DNA of 64,000 nucleotides, taken from contig NC_089324.1 in assembly GCF_036669915.1 (NCBI RefSeq), forward strand, positions 5,832,244 to 5,896,243. Reading direction: 5' to 3'. The notes under the pieces were generated by a model, which saw only the letters and a program-made list of their open reading frames with translations, did not search any database and was not told the origin of the DNA. Every line of letters starts with the position of its first letter. Within the stretch, counting starts at the first letter, position 1. A program made the translations under genes and the position numbers. Positions 12,401 through 27,400 of the stretch are shown one piece after another. The DNA comes from Pocillopora verrucosa. Taxonomy: Eukaryota > Cnidaria > Anthozoa > Scleractinia > Pocilloporidae.

Positions 12401-15400
12401 AGGGCATAAGCGTAGAACTTCACTATTCACGAGCCTACTGCTTCCATTACGAAAGGATTTTAAATTCCAACCAACAAAATACCGAGAGTGGGATCGAAAG
12501 AAAACCGCGATAAAAAAGGTCGCTACATTTGGTGTGTTAGGTAACAAGGCTGCATGCCCATAGTCCGAAGTTAGCTTTATCTATACGAGCACCTAAAGGA
12601 ATTTAGACAAATTTAACTTTAATCGCCAAAGGGAATAATCATTTTCGTCGCCAATACATTCTGATTCTTATCTTCTTTTTTTTGGTTGACTTCGAACTGA
12701 AAAAAAGAAAATCTACAGACGTTTCATTACATAAAACACATTACAACGCTTGAACGATCACCGGCTAAGTTCAGATGACCGCAGCAAAAGATAACATTTG
12801 TTTTCTTCTTGGGTGTTGATCGCTGATTTACGAGAAAAACATTCGCAAGAGTTCAAAATAGTTGCCTGCAAGCGACCAGCATTAGAATTATAGTGAGGAA
12901 CAATTAATTCTCAGTCCCGTTGGTGACCAGTGTGTCCAACATTTCAGACCGGGTTGTAGAGCAAACATTTGACAACAGCAACACAAACACATTATCACTA
13001 CCGCTTAGAAAAACCACCAAAACACTACCTGTAGAGCATTTACTTCCAGCAAGAAATCAGCAACTTGTAAGAAAATACTATCATTCGGCTTGACCTCCGC
13101 TGACTTCTCCTCTGCAGGCGCTACAGGGTCAGTTTCCGTCGGAGGAGGTGATTGGCGGTTTGAGCCGGCAGGACTTGGAACACGCGAATTCTGTTTGGAT
13201 GTCATTTGTGTCGTAGACTGAGGTTTCACTCCAAGCTTCCCAACAGGCGTTGCAGAACTGATCACTACAGATGGGGGAAGGGCTGCAGTTGGCGGGGCGG
13301 AAGGTTGGGCGGTGGTTTCTCCACTCGCTGACCCAGGCTCCTCACGTAGTACATCATCAACTAAAGAAAAACAAATATAACTTTCCTTTTATATACACTT
13401 TTCACATTCCGTGTAGTAAGCTGATAAATTTTTAATTTCGGTCACTGTTGGAAAAAAGTTGTTGCCGCTTGTCTCTTCTTAGACAGTTGTTGCCACTTGT
13501 TCTATTCTTATACCTTCCTGAAGCTAGCATTCACGCATTGCGGGCCTATCATTATGCACATCGCCGAATCACTTCAAAAAAGGAGGTAACGATATTTATA
13601 CTTCTTGTTCACGTGACAATGACAAGCAGGAAGAAGTAATAGGTCAACAGAGAGCTCAAACGCCTGCGTGTGCGGACATCGTAAAAGCGAGGGCGTATTT
13701 TTAGGCTTTCAGATCCAAGTTGTATTCCGTGAGTTACAGACCTAAGTTCAAACCAACCGATATTCATTCCCTTACGCATGTGCAACCTATTAACCGCTGG
13801 CCTATTCTTCCCGCATGTTATTGCCGAGTGAGAGAGAAGTTTAGACCGCCATATATTTGGTGATACGGCGTTGCTTTTGTGTTCTTGACGTTGACCTTGG
13901 AGAGAGCCGTGGACAATAGTTAATCGAATGTTAGATTTAGATATTTAGATGCTAGAGGTGAAAAACAGTCTGCAAGTTTGTCGTTTACTAGACCAAAATT
14001 CTGGCCAGTGGAGGCTGTTTATCATCTTGTTTAATGATCGATTTTGTTTTGAAAAACCTTCCCTAGGCTATTCGAGCTGTTGAGAGTTCTAGGATTTTGC
14101 TGTCTTATGAGATAAAGCATTTGTCGCTTCTTAACCATGGTTTACGTTTTTTATCTTTACGCTAAGTCTACGCAATACTAGATATTTCGCGATTGAATGC
14201 TCTATTTCTTAAATAAAGCAAAGGAAAAATGCAAAACATAATAAAACAAAAAAAGGAGCAATAGCAAACAAACAACAAAACAAAAAGACCCTCAAACATA
14301 CCATGGACCTCTGGCAGTTTCTGGTCCTCAGACACAGCAGTTCCAGGAGCCCCTTCTCCAGCAGGTTCGTCGGCAATAGTCTCCGAAACAGAATCTTCAA
14401 CCTCGGCCGGTCCATCTACTGGGGCTATCAGTTCAGAAGAAGACGACGTTGCCGCATTTAAGCGGTTGGCTTCTAGAAACGCACGCTCAGCTCCGATGTC
14501 GTTTTGAATGCTGTCATAGTACAAACCTGTAACATGAATGAAGATACAGTCTCGCTGTCGTGCAAAAATGTCAAACTAGTAAGTACCTGCTGGTCTTTAA
14601 TTTTGCCTTTTTTCGCTTTTATTCTAGCTTACAGAAAGACAATTCTTTCCTTTTCTCAAATGATTTAAAGTTTACAAGAGAGCTCCTTAAAATAATGACA
14701 TATTTACCCAGCATGGTCCATGCAATGACGTTCTTGCTCTCAGCACATGTTGCCGCTTCAAGGAAAGTCTCGGCTTCTTCGTACTTCTCATTCATCAGAG
14801 ACATGCAACCATGCATCAGAAGACTGTAGAGATAAAGCTAGATCAGTCGAGAGAGGACTGGGGCGGCTAAACATCCCTGGCACACTCAGGGTCAGTAAAG
14901 AAAAATGATACCCGACTCACCCTGGTACGTGTTTCTGCGCAATAGCTACTGTCTCCTTGAAACACTCCTCAGCCTACAGAAAAAGACACATCACAATAGT
15001 AATTCCTTTGCAATATTTGCAGACAATTTTCCAGGGGTCTGATCCAAAACGTTGGAAAAACCGACTTCCCCTCTTTCCAGTCGTATGATTCTAACACACG
15101 TGTTGACCAAACGATTGAAGTTTGAATGATTGAAGTTTGCAGCCATCGATCTTATTATGCTAATGTTATAGGAAATCCCATTCAACAGTTTTTGATGACG
15201 GTCTCGGAAAATTCTTTGTATGATTTTTTTTCTCAGCTTCAGGATTTTCTTGTTTCTGGAAAAGGCCTCGATTCTTCATGATTCAAGAGCCATGACAAAA
15301 CTTGACGCGCGAATATAACCATTGTTAGAATTCGTACCTTCCCAAAGTCGCCAATGAGCAAGCAAAACGCTCCATAATCAAACCAGTGATCAGGATCATT

Positions 15401-18400
15401 CTTGTTACGAGACAAACGCTGATAAAAGAGGAAAAAAAGTTAAATAAGCAATGCTTTCGGGAACACATTAAACAAATGAGCAATTCAGAATAGTGAGCAG
15501 GCGGACAAGGAGGTTTGAACACCTGGAGAGCCTCTTTTTCCACTCCGCGCAGGTCCAGGCTCCGGTGAGAAACTTTGGAGATCAAAACTTTTGCTTTTGA
15601 ATGTTTCAGCATTTTGAGGTTTACACAATTAAAGTCGTTCTGTTGTTTCCCGGAGTTAACCAATTTGAACAAATCCGTACAGGATTACATGTGAATGGGC
15701 TATTTCTTAATTACCTTTTGCCTTTTTCTCAAAACGAGGCCTGGTGCTCAACCACTCGTCTGGAAACGAGTTTAATTTGCATGTGAATGCAAACTTATGA
15801 TCAGATGAAGGAATGAGCACCAGTACTCGCTTTGAAAATGAGGCCAAATGTAATTCGGAAATGGCCTATTAGGGCACAGTGACATTTGTGGAAAGGTTAG
15901 AAGCGGGTATCCAGCGGTTACATCTGGGCAGATCTACTCGCTTCTCTGTTATTCTGCTGGAACGCTAGTAAATGAATAAAATCTTTAAATTGTCTATTTT
16001 AGATTTTTATTACCTCTTGATAATATTTCGCTGCTAGTTCAAAGTTCTGGTTCACCTTTTGATAAGAAGAGAAACATTCGTCAATAATGACATCTTAGGA
16101 AGCACATTGAAACAAAACAGACAAAACAGGTTATTTTTCGAATACAGCGTGACATGATAAACTATCACACCACACTTCAGAGTTTCAGCGTACCTCAGCC
16201 TCTCTCGCGAAGTGCTTCAGAGTGGCGGAGTCCGTGACGGGCGGTGGTTCCTCTGGGGCTTCTTCTGCTGTGAGGAACTACAAATTGAAACAAGGAAACG
16301 ATGTAAGATGACTGGAACAGTCTCAGACTACACAAAATAAACGCATATACCGTTAGGGTATGACACATTTATAAGCCTATCAATAAACTTGTGATACCAG
16401 CTCGGTATAAACAGGGATATATTTTTGGTTACATGACGCAGTATTGAAACACCCTCTTCCTGTTCATGTCGGGGATTGGGGAAGGGAATTTTTTTGTTTA
16501 ATTCTGTCATTGAGTAAGTTCTTTGACATGTCTTTAGAGTGCATTGTAACTCAAAAAGTAGTAAAAGTTTAAATACTGCGTTTTCTTTCCTTCAAATTTG
16601 TTGTAGCTTGAATTGAAAATCGCAAAAATTAGTCCACCAACAAAACTTTCAGACCTCTCAAACCGCAAAAAGTCGCTAATCCACAAAATAAAACCTCCCG
16701 CTAAATTCTCATGGTAAGTTGCATGCGAAGGTGCGGTACCTTAGTGGTGGATGCACTGAGCAAGAGATTGAAACCTCCTGGTTTGAGCTCTGGATACCCA
16801 AGATCATAACATGATGTTCTTTGCTAAGACATAATTGGCTTGGGAACTCGGTTTTAAGTGCTGAGAAACACTCAGCTCGAGTAAGAGACTTCACAATTCT
16901 ATGTTCTGTTGTAAAAGTTTATTAGCCTAAAATATAGAGTATAACATTCCATTGACAAATGATGTAAACATTACCTTGTTCAGAGCCACGTGCATCTGGT
17001 CAATTAAAAACACATACAACTCGCTGAGGAATGCTTGTAGTTTTTCCTTGTCTGTAAAAGCTGTGGTGTTTAAATACTTCTCTCGCACGATCTTTATGAC
17101 GCTATTCTGTTAATCAAAGGGAAACGTATGTTAACTTAGTCTACCAATGAACTTGCCTATTTGTAGACGATCTTCGAGTAAAAAGGTTACTCTTTGGAAT
17201 CGCAAGACGCGGAAAATTGTAAATGAGTGTGCAATTTGTTTTCTTTCCTTTTTCTTTTGGTGGAAGCAAAATTCATACAGTTTTTAGTGCATACTTCTTC
17301 TTCCATAAATACTTCAGATTTAACAAAGTATTCTAATTAAACGGCAAGCTACAGTTATGTTAACAGCTGCGACTGGAGCCATCATCAACCATTTTACTTA
17401 TAACAAGACATGACTAGATGGATAAGCCTCAAGAAAAAGGCAATATTAGAAAAAATAACCAAAAGACAAAACAAAACAGATGCCAAGACTAAATCAAGCA
17501 GTGTATAATCAACTTATTGCATGTAATGTACAATCGATATCGTTTGTGCTACCTTTAACTGTTCTTTAAAAGCGAAATATTTTCCGGATGTATTTAGTTC
17601 GTACAGAAACTTCTGCCTCCTACAAAAAAAAGAACCAACGTTATTTCTTTCATTAGTTCAAAATTATGACCGCGGGAAAACGTGGGCGATCAAGTAGTGA
17701 TTGGGCAAGAGAGTAGCGCGAGTTTTCCGGACCAATCATCAGTCGAAGTAAATAAAAGCCAATGCATTTCCGGACTACTCCTAACACTCAATTGAGAATT
17801 GCCCTAAAATAGATGTTGCAGAACCGAAGTACTTGCAACCTGAAAACGGCCGATCAGAACAAGGCTAAACATGACCAGTCTGCCTGAATCAAAAATTTTA
17901 AGAGGAGAGGAAGGCGAAGGTAAAATCTTCAACTAAGGTAGACGTGCATCGACCAAATTCTCCAAACTCACACCGATTAAAAATACATGTAGTTTTTAAG
18001 AGAGGAAAATCTCTTTCTGACTGTTATAATTTATAACAATTACAATAAGATTTCATTTTTAGACCTTAGAATGGGAGATTTTCAGAGCTAATTATTAGGC
18101 CTCTTTTTCCTTCTTCCTTATTTTGCGTGCGAAAGCAAAAATATGTACCTCTGGTCCATGGCATCATTTGACTGCGGTAGACTTCCCTTCAACAAATCAT
18201 CGCCGTACATTTGCCTGCAACAAGAAACACAAGATGTTACCGAAGAAAATTGGTCGTAAGATGATTGTAAGAAGTGTAAGATGCCGAAAGTTTCGCGTTC
18301 ATCCTCTGATTTGCTCATCATATTCGAAGCTTTGGGTGTCTTTAGGAAGTTGATTGATTGGCTATAAGCGAAGACGATGAGATAGTGCTTGATTAGCAAC

Positions 18401-21400
18401 TTTAAACTCCCCGAGTTTGTAACGAAAAACCATTTTCTATTGTGAGACTTGGTTAAAAGGCAAGATACCGTTAAGGTTTGGTTGTGTACAGGAATCAAAT
18501 AATCGAAAACCAAAAAAGAGTACTGCTGCTTTCCTCAGAACGTTACAAACCTGAATTCCTCGAGCAGGGAATTTGCAACAGTGGTCAACTGACCGTGGAA
18601 ATCTTCCACAGCCTGTAACAAAACAGATAGTTTTACAAATTTGTTAATCAAAGTTTACGATGCTAAACTATTAAATTATTATAAAGCAATCAAAACGTAA
18701 CAAATTTTATTTCCCCAGTGCGCTGCGTTCCTTATCCCAGTAAATCTCTGAATTTGCTGCCCTTCTTCCACTTTCTCAAATAAACACAATCTTAAAAATG
18801 GCACATAAGGAGTGGAAAAAAAACGTAGTCAACTTCAGTGTTCGCAAAACTAAATGCATTCCATGATATGCTACCTTTTTGGAGCCTCCTGTTTTCCGGG
18901 CAAAAACTGGACGTGGAGGAATATATTCTGCAACTCTACAAGCGGGGAAAAATGAACAAAGTACAAGTGAAATTGACAATATTGTAAATAAAACTGGTTG
19001 ATACGCCAGCGTGCGTTTACAGCGGTATGAAGCATGCTGGAAGGTTGGAGAGCACAAAGGGGGCGTAAGTGTTGTTCGAGGCGTAGCCGAGACAGCTCTA
19101 GCTTCTTGATTAGGGCAAAAATGACAAAGAAATGTTTCGAAGTAAAGCGTTATTCAAAGAAATACTACATTTGCTATTAAGAGGCGAAAAAAGGTTAAAA
19201 TCCCTCGAACACAGGCGGCCCGCGCAATGCTTGAATCGTTGTTTACCTGACTTCAAGGCCAGGAAATTGTGTAGCGTTGTGTTAAAAATTCTGAAAGTTC
19301 TCAGATTTAAAGTTCTCAGATTTAAGACAAATGAAGTTGCACAATACTTCAAGGACATATCAACTCTTAAAGATAATACTTATCGGGCCAAAGAGAGGTG
19401 CAAAACTGGCGAGGCCCCAATGATGTCAGCAAATTCAGTTTTCATTTTCCAGCCATTCGTATCGCGTTTGAGAATTGTAGTATTATTCACTCGAAAGCTC
19501 TTTTCGTCGCTTTGAAGGGTTAAATGTCCGTTTCCTTTCCACTTCATTATGAGTTCTTATAGGTCTATCCCAGTCGGGATGGAACGGCTAAACAATTTTG
19601 AAAATCTCAAGACTCGCGGACAAGCTGAGCGGGAAGTTTGCAGTCAAACGCGGAGGAAAATTTTTGGCTCGCGAGGCGTTTGTTTGCTGACGTCATAAGC
19701 GCACACAACAGGATTTTAACGTACGCTCGCGCACAACCTCGTTCAGGCGTGGAGAGGCTTTCTGGGAGCTCTTGTCACAACTCAAAATTGAGTTAGGAAA
19801 CCACAGTTACGTTGCAACTAAAAGTTCTCTCTTGTAATGGTCTACATGTCACTTTCTATACGCTCGTTTTGTTTTGTCGACTGGCTTCATTGTCTTCAAT
19901 TTAGTTTGGTTCTAAGATATTTTGAGTTTTAAAGATTTTTGCTTACCGGTTATGTACAGGGTCAGATAAATTGCTAACTAATTAGGCCCAAAAATATCAA
20001 ACTGCAAGTCTAAGTCGAGGAGGCACAACGCAACGTATTTAGTATCATTCAGTATCGCCGACTTACTTTCTTGCAAGCGAAGACGGCGGCCGTTTTGGAA
20101 CAAGCGGCTTGTCGAGGACAAATTCCAAGGTGATAAAAGTTCGTGACTCCAGATATTGCTGTAAATAAAAAGACTCAGGTTTTATTGTTTTTACTCTCAT
20201 ATCAATTTATATTCAAGACAGAATTTCTCCTTACAATATCAATACAATATCAACCAGATAAGTGATGAGAATAAAGAAAAATATCAATTTGGAGATGATT
20301 AGTTGATCCAATCTTAAATTCTCTGAACTAGCAATATAAGAATTGTTTGGTTGACTGTAAGGAGAACTACAAATTTGATCTGGGATTTAAAGGATTAACT
20401 GAAGGGTTGAGAAGTCCGTGTTCCTCTTGGAACCCAGACTTGGAACCCGAAAGAAGGTGAAATCCTAGTAACCTTTTTGGTTAACGTTTGTGGTAAACTC
20501 CACCTGAATTCTGCATTTCTTTATCGACAGACATTTCTTGTACAAATAAATGTTCACTCATTATTGCACATCCAGCCTCACCTGTCCTTCAAGATTTTTA
20601 GCCTCGTTACCCTCTCCTTCTGCTAAAACGTCCGGTTTGAGAACAGCACCTGATGGCTAAATAGTTCAAGAAGTCGTAAATGAATTAAATTTCCCTTCAG
20701 TTTCGGTTTTTTGGCAATTTCACGAAACATCAAGTCTTAGTTGAGATGTTTGCAGACAAAAAGGGTAAATTTGCAGCCATTCCCGTAGATCTAGAATGTG
20801 GTAGACCAAACATTCTCAAAAATGGCGAGCGGAGACAAAAATTTTTCGTTAGGAAAGACAATCCCCAGACCTAGAAAGTAATTGGTCGAAATATTGCGCG
20901 CTAAAAATATCAGCTACAAGAACTCTAATTACGGGAATAAAAGACAAACTTACTGTTCGTATTCAAAGAGTTGTTTGACAACAGTTTTGGCAAATATTTC
21001 AGCCAAACTGCATATACTGCCTGTATGTTTCCAAGTTCAAAATTATATTTTCTCGGTTGAAACAATCCTTGAGTAGACGAAACTTGCCAACATTACCTAA
21101 CAAAAGCTGTTGACTTTTTTTGCTGTTATAACGTGTGAAATTGGGAGATTTTCATCCACAGTCATCGGTTTAGCAAAGGTTCTGATTCTTCTTCGGGAGG
21201 TTCATTTCATTTCAGCGTCAAAAGTAAATCGGGAATGCATTGGTTTTGCATTACTTCGCTCTGTGATTGGTTTACAAAACTCGCACCATCCTCTCCACCA
21301 ATCAGATGAAAACGTTTTCAGCTTTAGTTCTCATTGGTTATTTGTGACATTTATCTTTGATACAATTGACTGTTATTTCAGTTTTATAACACCCAATCGA

Positions 21401-24400
21401 AATGTGCTCTAAAGACACAGCAGTAATAGTACCTTTGTTTTTGCATCTGCTTTGCCTTGTTTGGAAGGTGGAGGGGCCTTCTGCGCCATGGCTGAGGCGA
21501 GAGTTCGGCTCATTCCGCTGGCTATTCTGGCAGCCTCTTCCGCCAGTGTACCTTTGCGCTTGGTTTTATCAAACACTTCATTCTCGATGAAGGGCTTCAC
21601 AAGGTATGCTCCTCTTATTCTGGGTGAAGAAACAACGCGTTACATGTCGCTAAAACGACGAGGGGAAGAATGCTAAGTGTCAGAATCCCCTCTCATCGAA
21701 CTCAATGGAAACATTGACAGGTAAAACGTACAGTGAGTGGCAAAAGTCTTGGCACAATTAACTCATTTTTAGTTTTTCCCATGAATTTTAATTTATCACC
21801 CCCTCTCTCCCGTTTCATTGTTGCCTGGTGCTACATAGTGGTCACATACATCGGGCAACATTTTTTTTTTTTGGAGGGGGAGGGAGGACTTGCAAGTGAC
21901 TTATTACAGATGAATTACTAGACATATGTTTATTATGGTAAGTCTCCTTATAAGGAAAGGCGTGCCAAATACTTTTGCCACTAACTATAGTTTATTACAG
22001 GACTCTTAAATGCAAGAATCCGATCGATACGTTTCGTTTCTCTAGAGACACACATATGCGACTCGCTTATCCAAAGACAAGAATCCCTGCTCGTGAGACG
22101 AAACTTGCTTTAAAAGAGACTCTGAAGTGGAATGCGAAGAAACAAACCTTTTCACCCCAGGGTAGAGTAAGGGCGCCATGTTAACATAAGCTACTCCGTG
22201 GAATGATATGGGAATATCTTCTTCTAACGAGCCCTGTTTTCCTTTTGTCTTCGTGGCTTGTTGTATTGGGGTCCTCATTATTTCCAAGGGCCAGTAACGA
22301 TTCTGCGCGATCTTGTTCTGCAAACTAGAAGATAAAAAAAATTAAGTCTAAGAAAATGAATATATTGATAAATAAATGAGTACACTAAATTAAGTGAACG
22401 TGTGTTCATGAACTAACAACACAAATGAATAGAGGAGGTAAGTTTCTGAAGAAACTGTGGTACTGCGTCGCATCCGCCCATAGACCTGGGAAGCATTTCC
22501 CTCCCTTTTACTGAGGAAAGAACTACGTAATATTGCTTCATCCCATATGGGCCCCCGATATTCCAGCGGGGCTGAGTTGCTATTACATGTACAATTAAAG
22601 AATACATAAGAAACTCAGCACTGCTGGAAAACAGAAGCTCACTTGGTTTGAGGCAAAGTCACGAAGAGCTTTTCTTTTACAACGCCCTTGTGAAGGACGA
22701 TCTCACCTTTCAGCGGCCTCTGCATTTAAGAAACAGCGTCTTTCTGTGTTCCACGTAACGTGATTTTTCTCATTCATAGCTTCCTGACGAAAAACGATAT
22801 CTTCTCTATCTCTGAGATCACCATCTTCGTCCTCGAACGGCAAAATTTCGATGTTACTAGAGAGGAAAGTTGAAGTTAATAGCAACTGATAAATACATGT
22901 CTGACCCAAATTATCACGACAAAGCTGCTTCAAATCTTAGCATGCGTCATCACATCTCAAAGTTCAACTCAAAGTCAAAGTGAAGCAGATTCTACAAAAC
23001 GCGGGAAAACGCGCGTGACCAAGCACTGATCGGCTTCAGTTTTGTTTCTGATTGGTGGAGAGGGTGGCACCATTTTTGTACACTAACTACAGAGCATGGC
23101 AAAGCAAAACCCAATAAGTATCGAAACGCGATTTAAAATTGCACTTTAACCACTTGCAGTTATTACCTGTCAGTAATGTATAGACAGGAGCCAGAGGCAC
23201 TCGGAGCAGCGGACCACTTCCGATGATTTGTAGTTTCCTGGTAAGTTAAAAAATAAATTAATATGTAAAAAAAGAGAAAGCTTCAGCAAGTCTGCAGAAA
23301 AAAACAAAACGAAACAAAGCAAAACACACTCCGTCAACAAAACACCTGAAGATTCCCTGCGTATTAACCAGCGGGCTTTACACCCTAACATCAGTATGCA
23401 ATATTCTACATAGTCCTCTATACACGTAAATTTCCTAGGGTGCTGATAAGGAGAAATTGTTTAACAGTCATGGGCCGCTTGAAATGGTGATCATTTCTGT
23501 ATTTTCGTGACCTTAATGTGTGATTCGGAAGAAATTGGATACTAATCACTCTCAGGAGTCAGTGGGTTGACGTGCTTGTTTCATATGACAGAACAAGTGG
23601 TAACAGTCTAACCTTTTCGCCTGGTGCACGAAGCTGTCCGTTGGATAACACTATTGTACTCTCTTTCTGTAACGTTGGGAATATAAATAATAATAATAAT
23701 ATACATGAGAAAATTAAGCGCATCTGATTGGCCGAAAACGATTGTATTTTTTACGTACTACGAGTGCAAAATTGTTAGTGTAGTGCAAATTACAAATAGC
23801 GCGCGCGTATCGCCGAAATTTCGTCCGTTTTGACTTTCTGTGAAGCTTTTTTCATGTAAAATTAATTAATAACAAGCAACAACATGATTTCTCGTGCAAT
23901 TTAGTGAAAATAAGCACTTGTAAACTTTACAAATTTTACAAGCCCTACGGGCTCGTGCAATTTTTTCGCCTTTATAAAAATTCACTCGTACCCATAACAC
24001 TAAATTGCACCCGAAATCATGTTTTTACCTACACAAACTATCTAGCAATTATGAATCGAGGTTTCAAAGATACAACGAAGACAGAGGCACATTACAAAAA
24101 TTGTTAACGAGTGTCACTTTTGATAATACCAAATTACCTCAATAAAGTACTGAGATAATATGATTTTAACCATTTCATGTGAGAAACGATTACATTTACC
24201 ATCAGAAGACTAAGAAAGGTAATTATTCACTCCAGAGAAGATAAATTGCATTAGCGCTGAGCGGTCTTTTAGCCACAAAGAACCAATCATCTCCGGAACT
24301 TCTTTGAAGTTGCGAGTGTCTTTTTCAAAGAGGGTCTTGCTCTTTTGGTAGCACATACATGTACATTACAACTGATGAGCCACTCTGTGAGATATACTCC

Positions 24401-27400
24401 TAGCCCCCCCTCCCTCCGCCCTGTACCTCTGGTGAAACTGTTCTTTATTGGGGAGGAGGGGGGGCATCTACATATATCAGCTTTGCATTCAATTGCCAAC
24501 TCTTCCCTCCTTGGTATACAAAGTAATCACTGATGATAAACCCAGATTCTTGAGGAGAAACATAAATCTCATTTGTTTAACTTAACTTAGCAGTCATTTA
24601 GATGTGAACTTCTTACCTCAGTGGATATTGGAACAGGCAAGCTGGCAGTGTAGTTAAACTGCTGAGCCATCTGAATCTGCCAGGAGTCTGGTACAGAGAA
24701 TGCACTGTCCAGATGGACACTCAATAAATTGCTGTCAATCAAAACAAAATTAAAATGAAAAAAAAAGGGAGATAAGACAAATAATTCAAAATACATAGCT
24801 TGAATTCTCTACAATGACTAATTTTCAAAAAGTTACATTGAAAAATATTTGTAGTTACAATTTACCCTTTAACTCCTGTGAGTGACCAAGACAGAATTTC
24901 TCCTTACTATAACCATACAATATCATGCAGACAAGTGATGAGAACAAAATATCAACTATGAGATTACTAATTGATCTGATACCAAATTCTCCAGACTAAC
25001 ATAATGAGAAATGTTTGGCAGAAAGTAAGGAGAATTACTAATGGGATCTTGGTACAGTACCACTTGCATATACGTTAACTGCGCAGATGAATTTCATACA
25101 CACAGATGCAGAGTAGTGTTGATATGAAAAGTTTGCTCGTATGTTTTTGACAGCCTAATTTAAAAGCTTGGTGGGATTTGCAGGGAGTTTCAATAAAAAC
25201 TGGTTTCTAGCACTCTTTTGCCACCTATAATACTGTATCTCTTGTCACTGTCTGTTAAGCCTTGCAGTGAGCATTGCTCCTTTATTGAATTTTGCCTTAC
25301 TCCGCAGTCACAGACTGTACCACCAACAGCTGCTTAAATATTGAAAATGTTACTGAAAACCATAGAGTGAAATATTTGGGGAGGAATGCTGGAGTGCTTC
25401 CTGTTTCAGGAAGCAACAGTAGCATTAAGGAAGGGAATTCAGCAGCACATCCACACCGTCATGAAAACTGCATACATGTGCCTGCACATACATGTACTTC
25501 CTAGATTGCTACCAACTGTGCTGGTAACATTCTGTCCCGTGCATGTAGTTACAGCCATTGATATCTTCTGAAAACAAAATTTGTTGAATACTTATAATGA
25601 TTTAGAGTTAGTCTTGTAATCAATATTTTAGAGCCTGTTCAAACCTGTTATGGAGCTGTGTTTCTGTAAGAAGAGGTTGTGCTACAGAAACTTGCACTTC
25701 AATTTCAGGCTAAAAAAAAAAAAAGAGAGAATGAGCAAACATAAAAATTTTAAAACTCAATAAATAATCATTAATAAGTAATAGTAGTTACTGTTATATA
25801 ATATAATAAAAATATAATAATAAAATTATCATTATTAATTAATTACTTGTTAATATACAGTTACTAACTGTTACATTAAGAATAATAACTGGGAGAGTTT
25901 CACTAATACAAGGATCAATTTCAGTGAAGCGTATACAATCCTCATAGTATGTGTGTATAATTTAAATAGACTTGGTTTCACTATGTACAGTAAATGATAT
26001 GTCACAAACAGAAGAAAAACTTTCTTTAAATGGTTGAAGTCCACTGTGACCCAATCATCTCAAAAAAATCAGGGAAGCGGCTAGTGGAATAATGTGGCTG
26101 TATCAATGTGCTTATTTCAGATTTGATCATTTCCTGACTTTCCTCATCACAACAATTAGACTGGTAGAAATAAAATCATTTATATATAGTCAAAAAATAA
26201 CAGATCAAATCAAGAAATCAGTATAAGTCCCATATGAAAGCATAACATTGAGGAAAGAAAAGAAAATGAAAAAATAAATTAGGATATTTCTTACCAAAAC
26301 ATGTTCAGTTGTGGCTGGTTCAGTTGGAACAGTGACAGGATGGACATACTGGATAACACTGAATTTGGTCTCTCCTTTTAACCATATGGGAAAATACAGT
26401 ATTATAAAGTTATTAATATAAAAACATAAATATAGCTAAATCTAAATGTGAATAGAGATTGAAATATCTCTTAGATTCAACACATTCTGTTATCCATAAT
26501 TGGTGGCGTGAGATCAATGTTTATTTAACCCTTTACACCCTAACATCAGTATGCACATTCTCCATACTGCTCTTTATACATTTCCTAAGGTGCTGACAAG
26601 GAGAATTTGTTTACCAATCAAATGCTTCTCTTGTGTGATCGTTTCCTTTATTCTCATGACCCAATGCGTGATTCAGGGGTGATATTATAGGGAAAAGTTA
26701 GGGTTTAAATGGTTAAAAGGACATGTATAACAGCAACTCTGAGTCTTTTACATTCAATTTGAAATCATATGTGATCCTTGCAATCTGATTGGCTCTCATC
26801 AGTGCAAGCTTATGAGACAGCTTTACTAAAACACAACAACCAATCAGATATTAAGACTTGTTTAAAGGAACCAATCAAATTGCAGGAAAATGAAAGACAA
26901 CTTTTGCAACTTTTCACAAACTAGCTCAGAACTGGATCAACAAAATATTTGTAAAGACTGAAAAAACCTGTATGTGAATAAATGAAATTTGCAGTTTCAA
27001 AATAGATATAATAAAGCGGTAATTGAACCTTGTGTCATGCAATTTTGGTCTTATTTGATTATGAAATTCTGCAAATCATTTCTAAGAACACAAGAGAAGT
27101 GCCAAGAAGAAGGAACCAAAAGCAATTGCTTCTTCGCACTTCTCAAGTGTTCTTAAAAATTCCCAAGTGAAAAAAAAATTACTTATTTTTGAGAAAGCAT
27201 AAATTTCATGAAAAACCATCATGCAGCAGGTGCAGGTAGAGGTACCTTTCTTTTAAGATTAAATCCTACAAAATGAGGATCTTCATAAAAATACAAGGCT
27301 ATATGTACAAATTGCTAATTAATATATAATTATGATGTTGTTAAAATGACTTTTTACAGCATCTACAATGCCAAAATGATAACAGTGTAACAAAAATATA

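Noticed and set aside
11927-12547. A 206-codon minus frame as a gene of its own
   Set aside because: Only 12146-12298 matches CFAP70 and has splice sites; the frame on both sides is intron sequence.
15325-15672. A 115-codon minus frame near a CFAP70 exon
   Set aside because: Only 15338-15418 is a real exon; the rest is intron read-through.
19110-19515. Overlapping open frames on both strands (82 and 127 codons)
   Set aside because: They lie between two halves of a foldback repeat in a CFAP70 intron; no domain, likely part of a non-coding element.
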